Shown: piece after piece, positions 47,101 through 59,406 of the stretch
Numbering within the stretch: position 1 is the stretch's first letter
Layout of the letters: each line of letters starts with the position of its first letter
Assembly (NCBI GenBank): GCA_021444005.1
Contig: JABUSB010000001.1
Coordinates: 276,235 to 340,234 of the forward strand
DNA length: 64,000 bases
Direction of reading: 5' to 3'
Origin: Malacoplasma sp.
Lineage (GTDB): Bacteria; Bacillota_I; Bacilli_A; Mycoplasmatales; Mycoplasmoidaceae
The notes under the pieces: generated by a model
Databases searched by the model: none
What the model saw: only the letters and a program-made list of their open reading frames with translations
What the model was told of the DNA's origin: nothing
Position numbers and translations under genes: made by a program

Positions 47101-50100
47101 ATGAAATCGAAAGCTTAGTTCACGAAAAAGACGACTATATCCAAGAGGTAAAAGATTTCTTAATTAATAAAAAAGATGAATTAACTAACCAAGGGTTAAT
47201 TGAATTAAAAGTTAATTTGAATAATGTTGCTGATGATTTCAACAAAAAAATTGAAGAATTGGAATATGCTTTTGACCGTAAGATTAGTGAAATTGATTTA
47301 AATACAATTGATCAAACAATTTTGAATAATCAATCAGAATTCTTAAAGAAAGTTGAGGACACACTAATTATCAATTATGACTTAGTGCGTAATGAATTTA
47401 AACAAAATATTGGTCAAATATTAAGCAATATTAATGATCTAAATCTAACATTAGCAAATTCTAATTTCCTAAAAGATTTTGAAAACCGATTCAATTATAT
47501 TGACCAACAATTTGAACAATTCAGATACTTACTAAAAACTGTAACTGACGGATTAATTGATAAAAACAATAAATTATCATTTGAAGTTAATAGCATTATT
47601 GATGATCTAAACTCTAAATTTGAATCATTAATTAAAGGTATTAAAGAAGATAATTTAGCTTCAATCAATTCTTTAACTACCTTCTTTAGTGAAAACAATT
47701 TAAGTTTAAAAAATGAAATTCAAAGTGATATTAGTTCATTCTCAAGTCGTTTAAACAATTTGAGTGACGAATTTAAAAATACAGCAAACTCAATTGCAAA
47801 TGATCAATTAGACAAAATTAATTATGTTATTGAATTAAATAACAAGACCCGTTTTGAAATCTTAAATCTAATTAAGAACATTGAAATTAATAATGAAAAT
47901 TTCTTAACAAAATTAGAAGAAAAGAAAAATATTGAAACTAATTTAAAACTTAAAGAATTAGATGAATTAATTGAATTACAAAATAATGAAATCGAAGCTT
48001 TATTGGCTGAAAAAAATGAATTTATTTTTGATTTGGAAAATTATCTAATTACTAAAAAAGACCAATTAGATAATAAAAAGATTGCAGAATTAGAACGATC
48101 TGTTGAGGCAATGATTTCTTCACTTGATTACAAAATCATTCAGTTAGAAGTTAACTTTAACAACCGCTTTAATGAATTAGATTTAAAACCAATTGAAAAT
48201 GCTTTTGCTAGCCAATCTGATTTATTAAACTCAATTGAAGAAAAATTATCTAATAACTATGAAATTGTTAAACAAGAATTAAGTCACGACATTAACCAAG
48301 TGTTAAGTGGTGTTGGTGAATTAAACACTTTATATAAATCATTCCCATTCGAAAAATACGATTCAAAATTTGTTGATATTAACAACCAATTTGATCAATT
48401 TAGATTCTTAATTAAAGATGTAATTAATAGCAATTTAAAAAACATTGATGAAACTAAAAAAGTTGATGAATTAGTTGATGTGATTAATTCTAAATTTGAT
48501 GTGTTATTCAAAAACCTAAAATGAGAAACAATTAAATCTATAAAATCACTTAATAACAAAATTAAAAACTCAGAATCACGTATTTCTAAACAATTAGATT
48601 CTTCAGTTGACAAGGTTAATGCGAAATTTAAATTATTTGTTGATGAAATTAAAAACCAAAACAAAAACTTTGAAAATAGTCAACTTGATACAATTTATGC
48701 GATTATTGAAGGCAATAAAGCCAATCAATATGAAATTTTGAGATGCATTAAGAACTTAGAGTTATCTAATGCTAACTTCTTAGATGAAATGCAATCACAA
48801 AAATTAAATTATGAAAATTCAAAACTTAAAGAATTAGACCAATTGATTGAATTGCAAAATTCAGAAATTGAAGCACTAATCACTGAGAAAAATGAATTTA
48901 TCAATGATATTCAATCATTCCTATTTGATAAGAAAAACAAAATTGATAACCAAAACATTTTAGATTTAAAAGTAACTGTTGATAATGCGATTTTAGGATT
49001 TAATGAAAAAATCGATAATCTTGAAAAAGACTTTGATGCTAAACTTGCTAAATTTGATTTGAAATCACTATCTGATTTAATTTCAAGTGAACAAGCACAA
49101 TTCTTTGATTCTGTACAAAACTCATTGACTTACAATTATGAAATTGTTAAATCTGAATTCCAAAGTAATTTAAGTGAAATCATTAATAGTATTGTTGACA
49201 TCAATGCTAACAATGATGCTAAATTTGAAAGCTTAAATGAACAACTTGATGGATTTAGATTCATTCTAAAAGACTTGGTAGAAAGCTTTAATAGAAACAG
49301 CAAAGAATCTGCAATTGATTTAGCTGCTGTTACACAAAACTTAGAAAATCTTTTTGAAAAAGAAATTCAAAAAGTGAAATCTGAAGCTTTTTCAAATAAC
49401 AAATTCATCGTTTCTAAAATTAATAAGATAAACAAGAAATTATCTAAAAATATTGATTCAAATATTTTAAATATGAACACTAAGTTTGATGATTTAATTT
49501 CCCACATTCAAACACAATCAGACTTAGTTATTCAACAATCTAATATTTTAGAAACATTGATTGAAGTTAACCGTCAAAGCCAAAAAGAGTTAACTGATTA
49601 CATCACAAATTTAGAAAGTACAACACTACAAATTGCAGATGAGTTTAAAGAAATTCAAATGGAAAAACAAAGCTTGAAGATGAAAGAATTGGAAAGCTTA
49701 ATTGAATTGCAAAATACTGAAGTTGAAGCTTTAATTCAAGATAAGAATGATTTAATTTCTGACATTGAAAGCTTCTTAAGAGAAAAGAATGAAATGATCA
49801 CAAACCAAAACTTTGTGAAATTAGAAAACACAATTAAAAACATTGCTGATTGCTTTGACAAGAAAATTGGTAATTTAGAAGTTGATTTAGACACTAAATT
49901 AGCTTTATTTAATGCAGATTTCTTAAAGCAAAATACAGAATTTTACAAAAACAATTTAGTAACTGACATTGAAAAACAATTAAGCTCAAATTATGAAATT
50001 GTGCGAAATGAATTTAAAGTTGAATTGAGCAAAATTTTAGATAGTGCTGAAACTAAATTTGACAAATTTGCATCACAACAAGAAGAAATTAACCGTAGTG

Positions 50101-53100
50101 GTTTATTAGAATTGAATTACCAATTTGATGCATTTAAAGATTTAGTTGTTAGAAAACTAGAAATGATTAACGATCCTTCAAATTCAATCCAAATAAAAGT
50201 TGATGAATTGTTAAACAACATCACTATTGAATTTAAACGACTTGTAAATACATTAGCTTCAGAATACGAAGTTTCTAATGAAAACTTAGTTAATAAGGTT
50301 GATGAATTAAACCATTACTTAATTGAAAACCTTAATGATAACTTGTTAAATGTTGATAAGAAATTCGATAATTTTATCGATACTGTTAATAAAAAACTAC
50401 AAGACTTTGAAGTGCAACAAAGTGATTTGATAACAACTTTATTCAATGCTAATGAATTGTTTAGAAAAGATGCAAATGATGCAATTGCTAGAATCGAAAA
50501 AATGATTCCCCAAATTTTAGATGCAAATTTATCAAACCGTTACAACCTTGACATTGATAACTTAAAGAAATTGGATGAATTAATCGATTCGCAAAACCAA
50601 GAAATTAACGAATTGATTAATGAAAACAACGATTACATTGATAATGTTGAAAAGTTCTTAAGAAATTCTCAAGATGCTTTTGAAAATGAAAAACTAAATA
50701 AAATTGAAAAATTAATTAGTGATATCAACGATAAATTTGATGCAAAAATTAAAAACTTTGCTGATGAATTTAATGCTAAATTAAACCAATTTAATTTAAA
50801 TGATGAAGATTCACTAGAAAATGAATCAATTTTTGGAGTGTGTAAAAAACTTGAAAGAAATTATAGTCTTTTACAACAAGAGTTCACAAGTAATTTTGAT
50901 GCAATTTTTGAAACTTTAAAAAACTTGGATATTAATGAAAACAAAAACTACATTGCAAATGAATTAGAACAATTTAAATATGAAATCATTGATAAGTTTG
51001 AGGCACACGTCGATGAAATTAATACTAAATTTGCAGGTTTAGTAAAAGATGTTGAAAACACACAAGTGGATGCAATTAGTTTAATTTTGGATTCAAATAA
51101 AATTAATCAAAAAGAAATTAGTTTATTTTTAGATAACCTTAAAAATTATGGTGATGATTTAGTTGCAAAGTTTGGGTTTAATGATAAACAAAAAATGGTT
51201 GTTTTACTACAAGAATTAAAGGATTTAATTGAACTTCAAAGTGAAGAAATCAAATTATTCTTGTCTGAAAGAGAAAGATTTATAGTTGAAACCGAAACTT
51301 ATATTAACAAAATCTTAACTGCAAAGAATTTCTATGCAAATACTCAAGAAATTGTTAATGATTTTGTTGCACCAGTTAAGAATGTTTTAAATGAATTCAT
51401 TAATAATTTTGGTAAAAAACTATCAACTTTAAGAATGGATATGACTAAACGCATTTCTTTAGTTGTAAGAGATTCTAAAATGGTTTCTAAAGATTTTAGA
51501 GATAAAGTTTATTTAGTGCAAAAAAATCTTGCTGATAACTATGATTTCTTAAATCAAGACTTCAATTTATTTTTTGAAAAAATTAGTGTTATGATAGCAG
51601 ACTTGGAAAATGGGTCTTGCAACCTAACTTTTTATGCGAAAATTGATGAATTACAAGCTAACTTTAATAAAGTAAAAGAAATCGATTACCCCCTTGATAA
51701 GATCTTTAAAGACAATGCTTTGTTTAACCAAATTGATGATTTTGTTTCTGCCAAATTTGAAGCAAACAAAAACCAACTAAACCCCGAAATTTTACAAAAA
51801 TTAGATGATCTTGATAACTTAGAATTAAATACAAAAATTAAAAACGCTAATACTTGATACCAAGACTTATCGTCTTACATTGAAAACAAAAACAAAACAA
51901 CCACAAACTATGTTTCTTCAAAACTTGAAGATTTAGAAAAAAAAAGCAATAAAACACCTTTTAGCAACCAAGTTAATCAAAAAGACTTAGAAAAAACTTA
52001 CCAACAAGTTTTAAATAAGTTTTTAGAAATTTCCAATTACATTAGTCTTGTTAAAACAAATAGCTTAAAACTAAGTTCAAAATTGACTGCTAATTTAGTT
52101 TCAGACACACAAGTTAATGACATCTTTAAATGATTCAAGAAACTATTAGATTCACAAAACGAATTAATTGATAAAGTCCTTTTGCAAAACCAAAAATACA
52201 CTAATTCAATTAATGCAATTTACAATGACAACAATTTAAATGAAAATGCTAATGATTTAGAAGAAATTCTAGAATTGCTAGAAAAAAACACAACTTCTAT
52301 AAAACAAGAACTTAAATCATTTGAGTTAGAAATTAGCAAGTTAAACAGCATTATAATCGAAGCAAAATCGTCTCAAGAATTTAGCAATGACTTCTTATTA
52401 GATTTAAATGATGCAATTAGAAATAACATTGATATTTTAGGAGGTTTGTTCATTAACTTTAAAGTTAAAAAAGATGCAAATTTAATTAAACTACAATGTA
52501 TCGAAGATTGATTAGCACAAATAAATAATAGTGTTAAGAGTTTAACTAATTCTCAATTCAATCAAGAAAACTTTTCTAAATTCAATAATGAAATTGACAA
52601 AATTAAATCCTTACTTCTGTTTTGTCACCTTGATTTAATCCTTTTAAAAGAATGTGAAATTGAAAAGACATATGCTAACAGTTGCGAAAATAGTGATGCA
52701 TCAGTTTTAGAATTTAAAAAGATTGTCTTGCTAGAAGACTTAATTAAATACACAAAAGATTATTTAAAAAACATCTACTTGCAAAAAAACAAACTAATTA
52801 GTTTACTAACACAAGACAAAAACATTGATAACTACTTAGTGGAATTAAAAGTTAACCAATTCTATGAAAACTTGTTTACAAAACTTTGTACAGACCAAAT
52901 TAAAGATCTTAAAGAAATTGTTAATAAATTTAACCAAATCAACTTTAAAAATAATTCAAAATTAGAAGAGTTATTATCTGCTAATGCAATAAAAAACAAA
53001 AAGGAATTATATGCTAAAGTTGCTCAATTGGAATTAAAGATTGGCCAACTATTTGATGTAATTGAAAATAAGAAAAAAGAATTTATTGATTTAATCTCTG

Positions 53101-53891
53101 CTAATTGATTGGATGATGACAAAGCAGTTAATGCAATCTTTACTCAATTTGAAAAAGCAGAAGCCAAAATTAAAAATGAATATGAGCTTGAATTAAATGC
53201 TTTTAAAAACCGTATATATGATTGAAAAGCTGCAGAGTTAGACAATTATAAACAACACGTTAGTGATCTTGAAACAGAATTAAATGAATTAAAAAATAAT
53301 GAATCACTAAAATCAAATAAAAACGATTTTGAACCGCTTGATAATTTAGTTGAAGAATTAAATCTAGAAATTGATTCTTTTGAACAAGAAAGAGAAAACC
53401 AATTCAAAATCGCTAAATCAAAACTTGAATACCTAAATTCTTTAGTTAGTCAAAATCAAGAAGAAATTGTAAACAATGTTAATGTCGATAAATTCAAATT
53501 AAATTTAAATAATGAAATTAAGCAATTTATTGAAGAAGAATTTAATGAATTTGAAAAAACATTTACTAAGAATTTAGCTCAAGTTAAAGCTGGACTTAAT
53601 TTAATGAAAGCAAGTCTAGAAGTTGAAGCTAATGATAGTGATGCTGAAATTGACAATCCCGAATGGTTTAAAAGTTTTGATGATAAGTTAAAAAACATTG
53701 AAGACGAGATATTCAAAAACGATAACCATTCTCAAAAAAATGTAATTCAAAACTCACATAATAATATAAAATTAAATGTAAGCAATGAGAAAATTAAAAA
53801 TTTTATTGTTGAAACAGAAAAAAAGAAAAAAGAGATCGAAGGGTTTTACCAAAAAGTTGAAGAACTGATAAATCATAATAAAAATAATTAA
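44121..53891 (+). CDS. Giant 3,256-aa coiled-coil repeat protein, fourth gene of the operon
   Basis: A single frame of 9,771 nt; I read through every TGA (48522, 51855, 52131, 52509, 53106, 53222) and found no other stop. Residues 1-680 are helical and irregular. From residue 687 to about 2,580, seven modules repeat about every 290 residues, each opening with a variant of ELxxLIxLQxxEIExLxxEK. Later in a typical module come NYEIVKxEF and FxQFRFLLK blocks. The last 670 residues are further coiled coil ending in a Lys/Glu-rich tail. There is no signal peptide, membrane helix or enzymatic motif. At this length an extended helix would span several hundred nanometres (inference), comparable to a mycoplasma cell. 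The likely role is a filament, spacer or spring in an internal skeleton. Confidence 0.86.
46179..51860 (+). repeat. Seven tandem protein modules of about 290 residues
   Basis: Module starts, taken at the Glu/Lys of the ELxxLI signature, are 46179, 47070, 47955, 48831, 49686, 50568 and 51213. Spacings are 891, 885, 876, 855, 882 and 645 nt (297, 295, 292, 285, 294 and 215 residues). All are multiples of three but vary, so these are diverged protein repeats rather than recent DNA duplications. Conserved blocks within modules: the opening signature, a 'F-x-x-K-I-x-x-L-E' block about 60 residues later, NYEIVK near +115, and an F/R-F/Y-L-L/I-K block near +160. The sixth module is shortened and the seventh most diverged. 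Confidence 0.88.
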
Positions 53892-53930
53892 TTCAATTTT
53901 TACAGAAACAAAAGGTTAAGGAAATAAGCT

Positions 53931-56285
53931 ATGAGTGATTTTAAAAATAAAAATGGGTTTGACTTTGTTGAATCATTTCAAGAAGAAAATAAAGATTCAA
54001 CTGTTGAAACCAATGTATTAATTCGAGAAGAAGCAAAATATATGCTAAAAAACTTCACCCTTTTTGACTCTAGAAGACACTTTAAAGATTCACAATACAA
54101 AAATGGTAATTTTCTTAACTATGTTGATCAAAAATTTCGGCCTCATTTTCAAAAATTGGAACAACAAGAATTAGATAATGCTCAAAAAATTCTTGCTTTA
54201 CAATCAGATTTTCAAGAATCTAAATCAATCTTGAAAAAAATTGAAAATGATATGGCAACCTTTGCCAATAATTTTGTTAATGCTTCACCAAAAATTGAAG
54301 CAAAAGCAATTGAGAATGAAGTTGTTGCAAAAAAGGAAGAACCTTTAGTTTATGTTGACAAAAACTTTGTTGATGCAAATCTTGAAGCTGAATTAATGCA
54401 AAGTTTTGAAAATTTAGTCAATTTAAAAATTGAAGAAGCGACAGACAAACTTAATAGTTTGAGTGAAGAAATTGTTGATACTAAAAATAGTTTCAATAAT
54501 TTCATTAATAATTACAAACTTAATTTAGAAACTTTAAATTCACAACAAAATGATCTAAACAATTATTTAGCAAGCTCTAACAATAGTTTTATTGAAGAAA
54601 TCAAATTCAACCACGATAAATTTGACAAAATCGAGACTGAAATCCAAAAGATTTCTAGTGTTTGAATTGAAAGTGATAAACTAATTGCTAAACTTGAAAA
54701 ACTTTTATACGAAATTAGTGACACTAAGTATGGTTACAACCAAGATTTAAATGAATTGATTAGTGAAATTAGAAATCAAACAATTGAAAATAAAGACATT
54801 CTAACTAAGCTAAATTTAGAAATTGAAAATGCAAAAGCTAAGATTGAACAATTAGCTACTAACCAAAATGATATTTATGAAGCTACTAACAAAAACGATA
54901 GTGCAATTCAAAAAATTAATACTGAGTTAAGACAATATGATGCTAAAAACATTGAAAACTTTGCTGTTATTGACCAAAAAATCGATGCCCAGGATTCTCG
55001 AATTAAAACTTTAGAAGATAAAGTAGAGGATTTAGTGAATGTTGAAAACTTCTTAGATTCAGTACTATCTTCAAAACTATTCCAAAAATCATTGGAATCA
55101 AAAATCTCTAATATGATTTGTGAAAACAATAACTATTTGGGTGATGAATTCAAGTTTAGAATTAATCATTTAGAAAACAAATTAGATATGGATTTAAATG
55201 ATTTTAAATTAAACCAAAAGAACCTAATGCAAAATGTGCAAAACCTTGAAAGCAATGTTTATGACATTAATAGTGAAATAACATTAATTCACAAAAAATA
55301 TAACATCAGTGATCAATTAATGTTGATTGAAAACAAATACAATTCTTTATATGGTGCTGAATCTGAAAAACTAAAAAAAGCAATTGAAGAACTTTCTAAT
55401 TACATTAACAACTTTGAATTGGATGAAAATGAAGTTTATAAATTGTTAGAAAATTCTGTGGAATTATCTGCAATTATTCGAGAAAAGATTGCACAAGCGA
55501 TTGATGAAAAAATCAACCAAATTGCAGTTGAAGTAAATGCGTTAACAAAAGATGTTGCAGTTTATAAAGATGAAGTTGTTAGCAATTATGTTAGCAATGA
55601 GAAGTTTAATGACATTACCTTGAATGTTAAAAATGAAGTTTTAAATAGTTTATGTAATGAATTAAACTCACGTGATAAATTAATTGAATTACACAATGAT
55701 GAAATTTTAAGAAACTACAAAGCGACATTAAAATTTACTTCACTATTAGGTGATCTTGAAGCATTGGTAATGCAACAAACTAATGAAATTGATGGCTTAA
55801 AAACTGATTATGATAATTCATTTACTTCAGTTTTAGAAAAAATAACTTTCCAAAAAGCACAACTTGAAGAATTAGCAGAAGTTTTAAAGAAACAAATTTT
55901 AGACTTTGATTTTTACAAGAACAATGCTTCAATTAAAAAAGCTTTTGAAGTTTGAAAAAATGATTTGAAATCAGATTTAATTACCCTTGTTAAAAACTTG
56001 GTAGAAGATGAAATTAAGGGTAAATGTATGGTTTCATATGCTAAAGAAGACAAAGCTACAATTAAAAAAGCTGCATCTGATGATTTCTTTGTAAACCGTG
56101 TTAAAGATATTTTAAACCGTCTAGATAATGAATCACTAAAAGCAACATTCAAAACAAAAGTTGCTGATCTTAACTTTAAGATTGATGATTTGAAAAAAGA
56201 ACAACCTACCGTTAAAGATGACGATATGGAATGATTTTTCGAAAAGGAATATAACGAATTTGTTTCCTCTAAGCAGAAACAATAA
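53931..56285 (+). CDS. Coiled-coil protein, fifth gene of the operon
   Basis: A 784-aa protein starting MSDFKNKNGFDFVESFQEE after a Shine-Dalgarno-like aaggttaaggaaa. Residues 1-70 look non-coiled, with some charged and aromatic residues. From about 80 to 700 it is near-continuous coiled coil. Around 55752 (residue about 608) the segment DLEALVMQQTNEIDGLKTDY matches the operon signature. TGA codons at 54663, 55953 and 56232 are Trp; the gene ends at TAA 56283-56285. It lies 39 nt after the giant gene and 20 nt before the next. No known domain recognised. Confidence 0.83.
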
Positions 56286-56305
56286 AGTTAGGAAGGATAA
56301 ATAAT

Positions 56306-58516
56306 ATGATTAATGATCAAAAACAATTATCTAGATTAGAAGAACTTGAACAAAATGAAGAATTTCAATCACTTTCAGAGGATAAGAAAATTATCTTAAT
56401 TGCTGGTGAAAAAATTCTTGAGATGAACGAATATTTAAAGAGCTTTTTTGGAAAATTAGAACTGTTTGCATCTGATAGCTTTAATGCCCAGAGTTTCAAA
56501 AACCAAATAATGGATGACATTCTTTCTAATCTTAAACTTCAAATTAATGAACAAAAAAGTCTTTCAAAACAAGAAGTATTAGATTTAATTAATTCCCGTT
56601 ATTTTGAAGAGATTTCCACATTAGAAAATAAGTTTCAATTCACTGCACAACAAACTATTAATTCAGTTACTGAATCTTTTAGCGAAGCATTACAAAGAGT
56701 TGAGTCATTAAATTTATTCCAAGTCCAAGCTCGTGAGGAAATTAGAAGAAGTCAAGACAAGATTTACATTTTAGAAGAAGAGTTATTAAAGCAAAAAGAA
56801 CAAAACGAATCATTAAGAAATTTGATTGATGAAAAACTAGCATCGATTGATGACTTAGTTAAATACCAAGAATCTAATGGTGCTACTGGATTTAACTTAA
56901 TTGATTCAAACTTTGAATCATTCACTGAATTAGAAAATTATATTTCCACCCAAGCAAGAGAGGTTGCAGAAGAAAAAATCGAGGAATACTTATTAAACCA
57001 AGATACCTTTTTTGGAGATGGTAACCTTGATGAAAATGAAATGGAGGAGATGTTAAATAACTGAAGAGCTTCTAAAGAAAATTTTGACAAAATTTACCAA
57101 TCACAAATCGAAAACGGTAATCGCTTAATTGAACTTGAAAAACTAATTGATTTGCAATCACAACAAATTGAATTATTATCCCAAGAGCGAAAAGATTTAA
57201 TTTATGCCATTGTAAATTTAATTAAGAATAAAAAGTTCAATGCTCAGGAAATGGCTAATTATTTAAATGATCAAGTTGGTAAAATCAATTCTGTAGAAGA
57301 TGAAAAAAGGATTATCAATACTTTAGAAAAATCAGATTTAGACTTTTTAATTAACAATCAAGCTAATCAAATTATTAAAGATAAATTTGATGAATACACC
57401 CCATATGAATTTGTGAGTGACCCCAATGAGCATAATATGTTTAATGAAGAGTCTTTATCACTTCAAGATGAAATTGATAAACTTGATAAAATCTCTGCAG
57501 ATAACAAAGATAGTGAAACAAGACTAAGAGAAATTAATAAGCAAATTTATTCACTTCAAGATGAGTTGGAAAGACAAAAACTTGAAAATGAAAAATTGCA
57601 AGATGAATTGTTTAATGAAATTAAAAAAAATGCTTTTTATACTTCAAATAATGGTAATATTAACCAAGACTGTGAATTTTGAGAATATTTAAATGGAGAT
57701 GACATGAAATACAATTACTATAATGGTAATAAACCAATTCCAGGCACTAAGATAACTAGAATTAACAACTATCGCACTAACAATGACACAAATGATTTAG
57801 TTGACCAAACCCAAACTATTAATTATGTTGCACCACAAGAAGTTGAAAACAATTGGGAAGTTGAAAACCAAAAAATCATTGATTTAGAAAACACTGTACA
57901 AAGACAAGAAGCTGAAATTAACCGTTTAAAAAATTTAGAACAAGACCAAATGTTACGTAAGCAAAATGCAACTAACAATCAAAAAGATTTTATGCATTCC
58001 CTTGAAAAAACTTTGCAACAATTAAATGAGTTATCAAAGGTTCAAGCACAAACAGTTTATGATTTAAAAGAACAATCTCGTAAGCTGGATGAAATTGAAA
58101 GAAAAGTTAAATCTAATAAAGTTAATGAAAATTTAGATGAAATTATGCATCAAAAATATGCACAACGTGACAACTCATATTATGAAAGTTTAAAGAAAAT
58201 TGAAGATGAACGTCGTAAGATTGATGAAACTCTAGAAGTTGAACGTTTAAGATTATTAACAGAAATTAGCTTAGGTACTAAGAAATTAAACGAATTACAA
58301 CAACAAGCTGTACAAGAACAACCTAAAGCTGCACCTGTTGTTGAACAAAAAGTTGAACAACCTGCACGTAAAGGATTCTTTGGCAGATTTGGTGGAAGCT
58401 CAAGCGGAAGTACATCAGTTACTGGGGAACAAATGAAGAAAAGACGTCAACAAATCTTTTATGAAGTTAGAGTTCACTCTAATCCAAAATTAACAAGAGC
58501 TGATATCGAAAAATAA
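56306..58516 (+). CDS. Coiled-coil protein, sixth and last gene of the operon (possible internal start at 57704)
   Basis: A 736-aa frame, open throughout when TGA codons 57062 and 57680 are read as Trp. Residues 1-270 and 560-680 are coiled coil. At 57131 (residue 276) the signature appears as ELEKLIDLQSQQIELLSQER. Near residue 460 the sequence changes to a Tyr/Asn/Pro-rich linker (NYYNGNKPIPGTKI), preceded in the DNA by 'tggagatgac' directly before ATG 57704. That looks like a ribosome-binding site, so a separate 270-aa product may also be made. The C-terminus has a Gly/Ser-rich GRFGGSSSGSTS linker and a basic tail ending LTRADIEK. A strong terminator follows. Family unknown. Confidence 0.8.
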
Positions 58517-58551
58517 TTAATCACAAAAAAGCATTAAACTATTCTCAATAA

Positions 58552-58584
58552 AAAAATACTTCAATTTAATTTGAAGTATTTTTA
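58552..58584. terminator. Bidirectional terminator closing the coiled-coil operon and grpE
   Basis: A perfect 13-bp stem (aaaaatacttcaa / ttgaagtattttt) with a 6-nt loop, flanked by A and T tracts. It lies 35 nt after the last coiled-coil gene and 33 nt after the grpE stop on the other strand, so it can serve both. Confidence 0.88.
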
Positions 58585-58617
58585 TTTCTCCCTTTAATTT
58601 ACAATAAATTAATTTTT

Positions 58618-59406
58618 TTATTGGGATACGATGACAGTAGTTGGTACGATCACAATATCAAAAAGTTTGTAACCTTTACGAAGTACTTTTATTACTTTGT
58701 TAGTAGCAAAGCCTTCTTTTTTTTCAGTTTCGAATGCTTGCATAAATGCAGCATCAAATTCATCACCCACATTAACATTAATTTCATTGATGTTGTTTTG
58801 GTTTAAAAAGTTTTTAAACATTGATAAAAACATTTGAAACCCTTTTAAATAATTTGCAATTGCTTCATTATTGGTTTTTGAATTCACTGCTAACTCAAAG
58901 TTATTAATGATATCAATTAAATCAATTGCTGCTTCTTTTAAAGCATATTTTTTATAATGCTTTAATTCTTGGTCATATTTTGCTTGGTATTCACTAAGTT
59001 TTAAATTAATTTGGTTTTGTGCTTCTTGACTCTTTTTTAAGATGTCATTTTTGTAATTTAAGTTCGTTAAATTGATTTGGTTTTCAAGCGTTTTAATACG
59101 ATCTACTAATTCATTGTTTTTGTTCATTAAATCTTTGATTTTATGATTCAAGATTTTGTTTTCTTTTTTTAAATTAAATTCAATATGATTTTGGTCTTTT
59201 GCACTATCTTTTTCTAAATCAATTTGTTGTTCATCTAATTCTTGATTTTCAAGATTATCATCTATATTTAATTCATTTTCTTGATTTAAATCTTCTTGTG
59301 CTTTTTGGTTTTGGTCTTGTTTTATTTTTGAATTTAAATTAGCTTTGTTTTCTGAATTGTTATTGTTTTCACTATTTTTGTTTTTGTCCTTATTGAATTT
59401 CATCAT
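58618..59406 (-). CDS. grpE: Co-chaperone GrpE (DnaK nucleotide-exchange factor)
   Basis: A 262-aa protein. The first 85 residues are a low-complexity, Asn/Glu/Gln/Lys-rich acidic extension longer than in most GrpE proteins. A long helix (about 85-150) and the conserved core follow: a LLDIIDNFE-like segment seen as AAIDLIDIINNFELAVN, and a C-terminal beta domain ending VLRKGYKLFDIVIVPTTVIVS, which is diagnostic. Two consecutive ATGs occur; the first (59406) overlaps the dnaJ stop as TAATG, indicating coupling, and a ggaga Shine-Dalgarno lies in the dnaJ end. dnaK and hrcA are not in the window. Confidence 0.93.
   Translation of the reverse strand: MMKFNKDKNKNSENNNNSENKANLNSKIKQDQNQKAQEDLNQENELNIDDNLENQELDEQQIDLEKDSAKDQNHIEFNLKKENKILNHKIKDLMNKNNELVDRIKTLENQINLTNLNYKNDILKKSQEAQNQINLKLSEYQAKYDQELKHYKKYALKEAAIDLIDIINNFELAVNSKTNNEAIANYLKGFQMFLSMFKNFLNQNNINEINVNVGDEFDAAFMQAFETEKKEGFATNKVIKVLRKGYKLFDIVIVPTTVIVSQ

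Noticed and set aside
38963-48664. Many antisense frames of 60-130 codons across the coiled-coil operon
   Set aside because: All are short, Ser/Leu/Phe-rich mirror images of Glu/Lys-rich coding sequence without initiation signals.
44121-53891. Five separate coiled-coil genes instead of one giant gene
   Set aside because: The apparent breaks are TGA codons in one frame; the sequences between pieces are open and continue the coiled-coil pattern.
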